This document shows positions 17,294 to 24,227 of a stretch of DNA of 64,000 nt, piece after piece. The notes under the pieces were generated by a model that did not search any database, was not told where the DNA came from, and worked only from the letters and a program-made list of their open reading frames with translations. How positions within the stretch are numbered: position 1 is the first letter of the stretch; the number at the start of each line of letters is the position of its first letter. The position numbers and the translations under genes were made by a program. The stretch lies in the NCBI GenBank assembly GCA_017514665.1, contig JAFWIX010000001.1, positions 207,688 through 271,687 on the forward strand, given 5' to 3'. This stretch comes from Candidatus Saccharimonadota bacterium. Lineage in GTDB: Bacteria > Patescibacteriota > Saccharimonadia > Saccharimonadales > Saccharimonadaceae.

Positions 17294-17471
17294 AACTACA
17301 ACTATTAGTCAAAAAATTGCCAAACTCGAAAAGACCACTGAATGGTTTTCGGGTGATGATTTTAAACTCGAGGACGCTAAAGACCATTATGAAAAAGCCT
17401 TAAAGCTCGCTGATGAAATCAAAGATGACTTAAATAGTCTTAAAAATGAAATTGAAATTCTAAAAACATAA
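17283..17471 (+). CDS. xseB: Exodeoxyribonuclease VII small subunit
   Basis: 62 aa helical protein, with the typical KLE/E-WFSGDDFKLEDAKDHYEKALKLADEI layout of XseB. It overlaps the end of xseA by 11 nt and has an AAGGAGG site within xseA, so translation is coupled. Confidence 0.88.
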   Translation: MPNKTTTISQKIAKLEKTTEWFSGDDFKLEDAKDHYEKALKLADEIKDDLNSLKNEIEILKT

Positions 17472-17492
17472 AACTTATGCTATAATGGTCTC

Positions 17493-18260
17493 ATGGAACC
17501 AAATACTCCATCTACTATGCCGCCAGTAATGCCTGGCGCACAAGGGCAAATATCGCCGCAAGCGCCGCAGGCACCGCAACCCATGCCACAACCTAGTAAT
17601 GCACCGATTTCGCCACGCGCTGATAGTCAACAAAAAGATTTGATTCGCACTATTGTCATCATTGGTCTAGCACTGGTTGCTGCTACATTTATTGCATTGT
17701 TCATCTGGATGTTTGTTCAATGGAACGAAGCCAACACTGCAGTCGAGGCCAAAATTAAGGCCAAAGTCGAAGAGGCTGTTGCTGCTAATACCGCTGAACT
17801 CGAAAACGATTTTGCTAACCGTGAAAAACAGCCCTACAAGACTTTCGGTGGCCCGATTGATTACGGTGGGTTATCTTTTGAATATCCCAAGACCTGGAGC
17901 GTTTATGAATATGCCGATACCACAAACGGCGATAGTTATGAAGCTTATTTCAATCCTGATGTGGTTGCACCAATCTCTGACGACAACATTGACGCTTTAC
18001 GCCTTAAAATTGTCAACGAATCCACTGACGAAATTCTCGAAGATTACAACGAAAAAGTTGAAGACGGTGATATTACCGTCGAGACTCGCCAAATCAACGG
18101 CGATCCAGTGACCATCTTCACTGGCCAAATCACCGACGAATTTCAAGGCAAAGTTGCTGTATTCAAAATTCGCGACAAGACCGTAATCATTCAGACCGAC
18201 GCCACCATTTTCTTTGACGAATTCGCTCACGTTCTTGATACCATCAATTACAACAAATAA
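17493..18260 (+). CDS. Membrane-anchored protein with Pro-rich N-terminus, unknown function
   Basis: 255 aa: Pro/Gln-rich cytoplasmic head (1-45), one membrane helix (about 49-74), short Ala/Glu coiled stretch, and an exported globular domain (about 115-255) with FEYPKTWSVYEY, reminiscent of PsbP-like domains in other exported proteins, but the match is weak. The start has TATAAT (17481-17486) 6 nt upstream, so it is leaderless and separate from xseAB. Confidence 0.6.
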   Translation: MEPNTPSTMPPVMPGAQGQISPQAPQAPQPMPQPSNAPISPRADSQQKDLIRTIVIIGLALVAATFIALFIWMFVQWNEANTAVEAKIKAKVEEAVAANTAELENDFANREKQPYKTFGGPIDYGGLSFEYPKTWSVYEYADTTNGDSYEAYFNPDVVAPISDDNIDALRLKIVNESTDEILEDYNEKVEDGDITVETRQINGDPVTIFTGQITDEFQGKVAVFKIRDKTVIIQTDATIFFDEFAHVLDTINYNK

Positions 18261-18299
18261 CCTCGACTCGTGATATAATTAAATTAGCCTATTTTTTGG

Positions 18300-18374
18300 G
18301 CCGCCATCGTTCAACGGATAGGACATACCCCCTCTAAGGGTACAATGCTGGTTCGATTCCAGCTGGCGGTACCA
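18300..18374 (+). tRNA. tRNA-Arg (UCU)
   Basis: Acceptor GCCGCCA pairs with TGGCGGT (G1-U72 wobble), anticodon stem TACCC/GGGTA with loop CCTCTAA, T-arm GCTGG/CCAGC, encoded CCA. Anticodon TCT reads AGA/AGG. Position 33 of the loop is C instead of the almost universal U. Promoter TATAAT at 18274-18279. The recO gene on the other strand ends inside this gene. Confidence 0.88.
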
Positions 18375-19029
18375 AATTTTTTATGAGTTTTTCAATATTT
18401 TTCACTCGTGATACCATCGCCAGGGAACCAGTAGACATCAATCTGAGTAGTTTAATTTGATTGGTGCCCACCAGACCATCCGGGTAAGGCTCAAAAGCAT
18501 TCTCGGCAACGTTCCAGCGATAGTTGACGTCCGGTTTTAATTTATCACCATGTATATCAGTGTAAAAATTATACTCTTCGCCACTTAATTTGCGAAAATT
18601 AATATCAAACCACAATTTGACGACGTCAATCGGCATCCCGTCATTAAGTCCCGCAAGCACTTGTTTCAAAAGTTGAAAATGTTCTGGGTCAGCGACATCA
18701 TTAGTCACTTTATTAATTGATTTTAAAGCTTGACTAGCGAATTCCAGTCGTTTCAAATCCGATAAAATATTATGATAATTAGTTAGCATCTTGGCGCTCG
18801 TAAGAATGCCAAGTTCGCTTTTGCCTTGATGAACGACGATATCAGAAAGACAAAACATTTCCACGCCGCCAGCCAATTTAGAACCAGGACGACGCACGGC
18901 CTTTGCCATGACAGAAAGCTTGCCTTCGGGCGTCAAAATATTTAAAATTCGATCAGTTTCGCCGTAGTTGGTGCGGTGTAGTACAATTCCCTGAGTGCGC
19001 AAATCTTTACTGTGTAAATTGCTCGGCAT
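18334..19029 (-). CDS. recO: DNA repair protein RecO
   Basis: 231 aa. N-terminal OB-fold with RTQGIVLHRTNYGETDRILNILTPEGKLSVMAKAVRRPGSKLAG, typical for RecO, then a helical domain without the zinc cysteines seen in some members. RecO loads RecA with RecR and anneals single strands. The last 12 or so residues are encoded on the antisense strand of the tRNA-Arg gene, because no stop occurs earlier. The start overlaps the response-regulator gene by 23 nt; last gene of a three-gene minus-strand operon. Confidence 0.85.
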   Translation of the reverse strand: MPSNLHSKDLRTQGIVLHRTNYGETDRILNILTPEGKLSVMAKAVRRPGSKLAGGVEMFCLSDIVVHQGKSELGILTSAKMLTNYHNILSDLKRLEFASQALKSINKVTNDVADPEHFQLLKQVLAGLNDGMPIDVVKLWFDINFRKLSGEEYNFYTDIHGDKLKPDVNYRWNVAENAFEPYPDGLVGTNQIKLLRLMSTGSLAMVSRVKNIEKLIKNLVPPAGIEPALYP

Positions 19030-19354
19030 AGTCCTTAATCTCCTGCGGCGTCATTTTGTTTTTGTCCAAAATCCCCACTACACCATAATTGGCTAAATTT
19101 TGATTTTCAAAATCGAGATTAGATACGATTACAATGGGAATTTTGGCGGTGTCAGTATAAGAAACGAGTTCATTGAGAAAAGTAAATCCATTTGGCCCGT
19201 CCAGCAAAATATCCAGAAAAATCAAATCCGGTAAGGTATCATTAAGCGCGGCAGCGGCTTCAATAGCATTAGTAAAAACTTGCGTCTTTATTGGCTTACA
19301 GGCGCGCGCGATACACTCGGCCATAATTTTGTCGTCGTCAATTATAAAAATCAT
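19007..19354 (-). CDS. Single-domain response regulator
   Basis: 115 aa receiver domain only: acidic pocket D6-D8, phospho-acceptor D48 in IFLDILLDG, Ser78 and a Lys near 98-100. There is no output domain, so it probably acts by protein contact. It overlaps the kinase gene by 4 nt (ATGA), which fits a kinase-regulator pair. Confidence 0.85.
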   Translation of the reverse strand: MIFIIDDDKIMAECIARACKPIKTQVFTNAIEAAAALNDTLPDLIFLDILLDGPNGFTFLNELVSYTDTAKIPIVIVSNLDFENQNLANYGVVGILDKNKMTPQEIKDYAEQFTQ

Positions 19355-20037
19355 ATAAATAAACTCATCTGCTTAGATACTGGTAGTTCAATAAAGAAAC
19401 TAGTACCATCACGGTGACGCGTCGCGCCGACTCGCGCATTCATATATTTAGAAAATTTACTAGCAATATAAAGCCCCAAACCAGAAGAACCCGGGCGCAT
19501 GGCGATAGAAGTGGGCTTATTAATCCAACCGCGCTTCAATTCGCGCCAGACGTCGGTCGGCAAGGCTGGACCAAAATCGCGCACACTGATACGCACTTTA
19601 CCTTGATGGTCTTGTATTACGAGACGACTTTCGGTCTGTTCCCCCGAATAGTGCACGGCATTCAGACAAAAATTATAAATCACACTATAAAGCAAATCGT
19701 GATTGGCAATCACCAGGCGTTCGCGATTACTGTATTTAATCACAAGGTCGCGTTTATTGAACATGAAGAGAGATTGCAATTCGCGCGTCACTTCGTCGCA
19801 CACGCCACGCACACTTACTGGTGACATTTCAAACAGACCATCTTCAAGTCGGGCGATTTTGGTCAGGTCGTTGACTTGTTTCAGAGCACGCTCAGACACA
19901 TCTACCATTTGGCGACGAATTCGCGCCTGCTCTGCCGGTGGCGCCAATTCCAAAGACAAAGTCAGCTGACGCATCAACCCCAAAGGGGCTTTGAGTTCAT
20001 GCGCTGCCACCAAAATGCCATTTACCTCGCTCTCCAT
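19351..20037 (-). CDS. Soluble minimal histidine kinase
   Basis: 228 aa, no membrane segment and no sensor domain. HisKA box with H13 in AAHELKAPL, N-box NFCLNAVHYS, G1 box VRDFGPAL, and G2 box GSSGLGLYIA. It begins almost at the dimerisation helix, so the signal must reach it through other proteins or from the cytoplasm. TATAAT at 20051-20046 is 8 nt before ATG (leaderless). Operon order is kinase, regulator, recO. Confidence 0.88.
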   Translation of the reverse strand: MESEVNGILVAAHELKAPLGLMRQLTLSLELAPPAEQARIRRQMVDVSERALKQVNDLTKIARLEDGLFEMSPVSVRGVCDEVTRELQSLFMFNKRDLVIKYSNRERLVIANHDLLYSVIYNFCLNAVHYSGEQTESRLVIQDHQGKVRISVRDFGPALPTDVWRELKRGWINKPTSIAMRPGSSGLGLYIASKFSKYMNARVGATRHRDGTSFFIELPVSKQMSLFI

Positions 20038-20130
20038 ATATCTTTATTATATCACGTGATGACGCGTTTTGTGCCGCGTCATGGGACTTTCATAATTTGA
20101 CACCCTCTCACAATCTGCTACAATATAAAT

Positions 20131-20172
20131 ATGACAAAAAGCCCATGGCTAAACACAAACAAAGGACACTAA
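20131..20172 (+). CDS. Candidate leaderless 13-aa leader peptide
   Basis: ATG at 20131 lies 6 nt after TACAAT (20119-20124) and reads MTKSPWLNTNKGH, stopping 3 nt before the ATG of the surface-protein gene at 20176. The downstream gene's AAAGGA site lies inside the last codons, so translation of the peptide would cover it. It may couple or gate translation. Confidence 0.45.
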   Translation: MTKSPWLNTNKGH

Positions 20173-20175
20173 TTT

Positions 20176-21831
20176 ATGCAAACAGATTTTATCGTCAATG
20201 TCAAAGATTCTTCTAGTGATAATCCTGTAGTGCCAGAAACCGATGGTAATAGTACCAGTACTAGCACCAGCTCTCCCAACACTGGCTTCCTAACTGTAGA
20301 CGGTAGTTCTAATCATGGTAGCAACACCAATACTGACCCCTTCTTCCTTCTCGGCATTCTTGGTATCACCATGTTTATTGCCATGGCTGTCTTTCTCATA
20401 ATTGAAAAGCTCAGAAGCTCTAAAAACCCTCAAGCTACAGAATCAGTAGTTGAACTTGAAGACTCCATTATTACTAACTTCTCTCAGCACCTTCCTCGTG
20501 ATCTAGCCATCCTAGTAGTTAGTGCAGCTGCCTTTTCTTTTGTTGGCCTAAGCTATTCTCACTTCTTCTACGATACAACCGTTAATGCCGGAGAAGATAC
20601 TAGTGAAACCGATCAAACCAGCCAAACCGATACTCTTTCTATCACTGCTAGTAGTACTAGTAAAATAGAAGCAGACTTAAAAGACGGCCCAGCCTTTGCC
20701 TATTTCAAAGACACCATTACCGTTACCTCATCCACAGAGTCTGGTTATACTTTAACTGCCAACATCATAGGTAGCGATAAAGATCTAGTTAATATTTCCA
20801 ATCCAGAAGCCAGCGACACTAAAATCACCGGTCTAGATTCCACTACTTCACCTAGCTCTCTCACTGATAACACCTGGGGCATATCCCTAACCAAATCAAC
20901 CAGCAAAGATGACTCTATCTTTTACGGTCTCCCCACAGACGAAAGCACTCCTTTTACCATTGTTAATAAAAACACCGCCACCGAAGCAGGGGACACCACA
21001 GATATCTACTACGGTACTTACATCACTTCAGGCCTCTCAACCGGCACCTACTCTGGTGTTGCTATAGAATATACGGCTGTGGCCAATGTACCACCTACTC
21101 CTGCTATGCAAGAGTTTGATTCTAGTGTTTGTGCTAATGCCACTACAGACCAAACCTTCACTTTAAGAGACCATCGTGATGATAAAGAATATACTGTAGC
21201 CAAACTAAGGGACGGTAACTGCTGGATGACGCAAAACCTGGCTCTAGGCGGCGCTGCTCCTATAACGCTCACTCCGGCAGATACCAATATAGCTTCTGAT
21301 TTCACTCTTTCGGCCAGTATTACTGAAGGTAATTGGGTGGGTTATCTAGACCATTCCGAAATATTCGATTATGCCGGCACTCACCCGTCTCAGCAAGCCT
21401 CTAATAAATACGGTAATCTCTACAACTGGTTTGCTGCTACTGCCGGTACTAACCCTTCCAGCGGTGATTCCGTCTATGATATTTGTCCCAAAAATTGGCA
21501 TCTCCCCTCTGCTGGTACAGACTCTACGACCGGCAACGAATTCTACACTATGATTGATGATTACATCATTTCTGGTGCCTGGCACAATATTGGCTGGTTT
21601 GATGTTGATCTTGAAAACTTCATCAACACTCCCGTCTCTCTCGTATTCTCAGGCACCTATGACTATAATTTATTTGACCAAGGCATGGCCGGTTACTGGT
21701 GGTCATCTACTGCTGCCAGTAGTAACAGCGCACATAATTTCAGCGCATATGAAGATGGCTTTATAGGTCCACGTGATGGCGGTGGCAAGAGTCACGGCAA
21801 CGCTATTAGATGTCTTATGTCCGGCCAATAG
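20176..21831 (+). CDS. Surface protein with two membrane helices and FISUMP domain
   Basis: 551 aa. The N-terminus is polar and includes SPNTGF; hydrophobic segments at about 57-79 and 113-133 suggest a hairpin in the membrane rather than a classical signal peptide. The exported part has a beta-rich domain (about 150-300) and a C-terminal FISUMP domain (about 320-551) with VAKLRDGNCWMTQNL, ICPKNWHLPSAG and GYWWSST. FISUMP domains occur on many bacterial surface proteins, with unknown ligands. AAAGGA lies 5 nt before ATG, inside the candidate leader peptide. Confidence 0.72.
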   Translation: MQTDFIVNVKDSSSDNPVVPETDGNSTSTSTSSPNTGFLTVDGSSNHGSNTNTDPFFLLGILGITMFIAMAVFLIIEKLRSSKNPQATESVVELEDSIITNFSQHLPRDLAILVVSAAAFSFVGLSYSHFFYDTTVNAGEDTSETDQTSQTDTLSITASSTSKIEADLKDGPAFAYFKDTITVTSSTESGYTLTANIIGSDKDLVNISNPEASDTKITGLDSTTSPSSLTDNTWGISLTKSTSKDDSIFYGLPTDESTPFTIVNKNTATEAGDTTDIYYGTYITSGLSTGTYSGVAIEYTAVANVPPTPAMQEFDSSVCANATTDQTFTLRDHRDDKEYTVAKLRDGNCWMTQNLALGGAAPITLTPADTNIASDFTLSASITEGNWVGYLDHSEIFDYAGTHPSQQASNKYGNLYNWFAATAGTNPSSGDSVYDICPKNWHLPSAGTDSTTGNEFYTMIDDYIISGAWHNIGWFDVDLENFINTPVSLVFSGTYDYNLFDQGMAGYWWSSTAASSNSAHNFSAYEDGFIGPRDGGGKSHGNAIRCLMSGQ

Positions 21832-21937
21832 ATATAAAATTATAAATACAAAGCCACACTTTTACCCATGTAGAAAATAAAAATACAACAACTGTAAATA
21901 ATTGTCATAAAAGCAAAAGCATGATAATATAAAGTAT

Positions 21938-23368
21938 ATGAAGAAGGTCATAACCATCTCTACTACTGCATTGGCTGTATTGTCAGTGTTTTTTATTTCT
22001 TTTAGCTTTATTAATACAGGATCAGTTCATGCTGAATCAAGTAGCACCCAAGCATCCTTAGAAATAGATTCAATCATTAATATCTCTGCTCCACCTACTG
22101 TTACTCTAAACTGTACTCCTGGTGCTACGGATGCTCAAGCAGAGCTTTGTACTAGTACCGCTAATGTCATTGTTACTACCAACAACATCACTGGCTATAC
22201 TCTTCAAATGAATGCTACTTCTGGTTCTCCTACAGCTCTTACTAACTCAGCTGCTTCTCCTGCTGCAACTATCCCCACTCTTAGCCAAGCCTATCCTTCT
22301 GCTAACTTTCCAGTAAACTCATGGGGCTACACAGGGGGAACTGACAAATCAGAAGAAACTGGTGGTTATGATTGCTCTACTAACTATTGTCCTATCCTAG
22401 CTTATAATTCAGACTCTTCATCTTATGCCCCTAACCATATCATCAACCAAACCGATGCTCCATCTACCGCTTCTACCACTTCCATTACCTTTGCTGGCAA
22501 AGTCAACACTACCAAACCTTCTGGTACTTACTCTACTTCTGTCACCTTTACAGCGGTGACTAATGCTATACCTGCTCCTGCCATGCAAGATTTCGACGCC
22601 AGTAGCTGTGCAGCTATGTCTACTGGCGATACAACCACTTTAAGAGATATTCGTGACAATGAAGAATACCTTATCGGTAAACTTGCCGACAATAACTGCT
22701 GGATGCTAGACAATATGAGACTAGATCTTACTAACTCTACTGTTCTCAACTCCCTCACTACCGCAAATACCAACGTAGATTCTGCTTCTCTCACTTCTCT
22801 AAAGAGTGGCAACCGTGCTGCTGGAGATAGATATGCCAGCAGTGGCTTTGCTACTTGGGCTCAAGGCGATACATCAAGCGTATACAACCAAGCTAAAGCT
22901 AATGCCGATTACAAAGATACAACCACCACTAGCTATGGTGCTGGTAGTGGCAAGATTGGTGTCTACTACAACTACTGTGCTGTTTCTGCTGGTAACTATT
23001 GCTATGACTCTGGTGCTGGCGTAGATGATACTAGCACTCTCCAAGACGCCCAGTATGATATCTGCCCTAAGCATTGGCGTATGCCTACCAGTGACACCAC
23101 TGGCGAATACCAAGCTCTCCTTACCGCATACAATAACAATCAAACTGCTACCGATTCCGGCAGTCTCCAATATAACCTGTCTACGCCGCTTTCTGGCCTC
23201 TTCTACAGTGGCTCGGCGTACGGTCAGGGTAGCGACGGCTACTTCTGGTCTTCTACCTGGACCAATGCTACCCATATGAGAGACCTCTACGTCACTAGCT
23301 ATGTCAATCCGTCCAGTGGCTACAATCGCAACGGCGGCTTTTCAGTTAGGTGCTTGCTTGGGTCTTAA
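21938..23368 (+). CDS. Secreted FISUMP surface protein
   Basis: 476 aa. Signal peptide (1-31) with VHA-E cleavage region, the shared Thr/Ser-rich module (about 35-210) with NCSTNYCPIL, and a FISUMP domain (about 225-476) with LIGKLADNNCWMLDNMRLD, DICPKHWRMPTS and GYFWSSTW. It closely resembles the protein at 29881 along its whole length. A GATAAT/TAATAT -10 ends 7-9 nt before ATG, consistent with leaderless start. Confidence 0.8.
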   Translation: MKKVITISTTALAVLSVFFISFSFINTGSVHAESSSTQASLEIDSIINISAPPTVTLNCTPGATDAQAELCTSTANVIVTTNNITGYTLQMNATSGSPTALTNSAASPAATIPTLSQAYPSANFPVNSWGYTGGTDKSEETGGYDCSTNYCPILAYNSDSSSYAPNHIINQTDAPSTASTTSITFAGKVNTTKPSGTYSTSVTFTAVTNAIPAPAMQDFDASSCAAMSTGDTTTLRDIRDNEEYLIGKLADNNCWMLDNMRLDLTNSTVLNSLTTANTNVDSASLTSLKSGNRAAGDRYASSGFATWAQGDTSSVYNQAKANADYKDTTTTSYGAGSGKIGVYYNYCAVSAGNYCYDSGAGVDDTSTLQDAQYDICPKHWRMPTSDTTGEYQALLTAYNNNQTATDSGSLQYNLSTPLSGLFYSGSAYGQGSDGYFWSSTWTNATHMRDLYVTSYVNPSSGYNRNGGFSVRCLLGS

Positions 23369-23699
23369 CAACCCACTCGTTCTCTGTCAATAATGCTATA
23401 AAACAGGGAAGGTGGTTACAATGGGCCACCGAAAAGACCCTTTATTCCAAAATCACATTTTTCTACAACGGATTATTAAAATAAAGCATTTTAGGGTGTT
23501 TTTCGCCAGTGTCATTTAATGGCTACAAAAATGTCTCATCGCTGTCCTATTACACACACTACCTCACTTTAGATCTAAAAACTCACCTAAAAACTCACAA
23601 ATTCATAAGCATAAGCACAAAATCATTAAAAAAGCCCCATTTTACAGGGGTAAATGTGATTGGAAAAAACTCGCAGACACTCCAGTAAATGGAAATATT
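23369..23699. other. Noncoding stretch between surface gene and tRNA-Arg
   Basis: About 330 nt without a convincing ORF or RNA gene. It contains a short direct repeat (AAAACTCACC/AAAACTCACA near 23580) and, at 23629-23656, a weak minus-strand terminator (CCCC/GGGG then T6) that would end the tRNA transcript. Confidence 0.5.
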
Positions 23700-23776
23700 T
23701 GGTACCCGCAGAGGGATTCGAACCCCCGACACCTTGTTCCGAAGACAAGTGCTCTAATCCACTGAGCTATGCGGGC
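23700..23776 (-). tRNA. tRNA-Arg (UCG)
   Basis: Minus strand: acceptor GCCCGCA pairs with TGCGGGT (G1-U72 wobble as in the other tRNA-Arg), anticodon stem CTTGT/ACAAG with loop CTTCGGA (TCG), T-arm GGGGG-TTCGAAT-CCC, encoded CCA. TATAAT lies at about 23791-23786. Confidence 0.9.
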
Positions 23777-23849
23777 AACACCTTAATTATATCACAAAAC
23801 CCTCATCTAGACCCTACCCAAACTCCACTCATTAGTGTATAATAAGGTT

Positions 23850-24227
23850 ATGCTTACTACCGCAATGTTTAAATGGTGGTATACTGTCGGTTGGAAAACT
23901 TTTTTCGACAGCTTTTTGGAGCGCCTTGGAGCTGTCGCCGATCAATTTTCTATTGGCACGCTTTTAGCAACGCTATTTTACCCTTTCCGTCAAATCGATT
24001 CGGGCCACCTAGTCAATGCTTCCATTAACGAACGTTTTCAGGCTTTTATCGCCCGCACCATTTCGCGCTTTATCGGCGCTGCTGTGCGCCTAGTAGTTGC
24101 TGGTGCCGGAATTCTTACTCTTGCATTGACAGTAATCATTGGTTTTATTGCTAATATTATTTGGCCACTTATCCCGCTCGCTCCCATTGTTTGTGTCGTT
24201 TTAGCTATTATGCAGGTGGTATTTTAG
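23850..24227 (+). CDS. Small membrane protein paired with Clp-like ATPase
   Basis: 125 aa with an aromatic, partly amphipathic N-terminus and two C-terminal helices (about 68-95, 98-123). TATAAT (23838-23843) leaves 6 nt before ATG 23850; an upstream in-frame ATG at 23835-23837 lies before the -10 box and is discounted. It abuts the next ATPase gene with no gap, so the two probably form one membrane complex. No family name recognised. Confidence 0.65.
   Translation: MLTTAMFKWWYTVGWKTFFDSFLERLGAVADQFSIGTLLATLFYPFRQIDSGHLVNASINERFQAFIARTISRFIGAAVRLVVAGAGILTLALTVIIGFIANIIWPLIPLAPIVCVVLAIMQVVF

Noticed and set aside
23369..23628. Unknown small RNA gene
   Set aside because: No promoter-hairpin-terminator set that is convincing; left as noncoding.
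23369..23776. Integration (att) site at tRNA-Arg
   Set aside because: No second copy of the tRNA 3' end and no integrase nearby.
23660..23842. 60-aa plus-strand ORF
   Set aside because: It is the antisense translation of the tRNA-Arg gene (the familiar EGFEPPTPCSE pattern).
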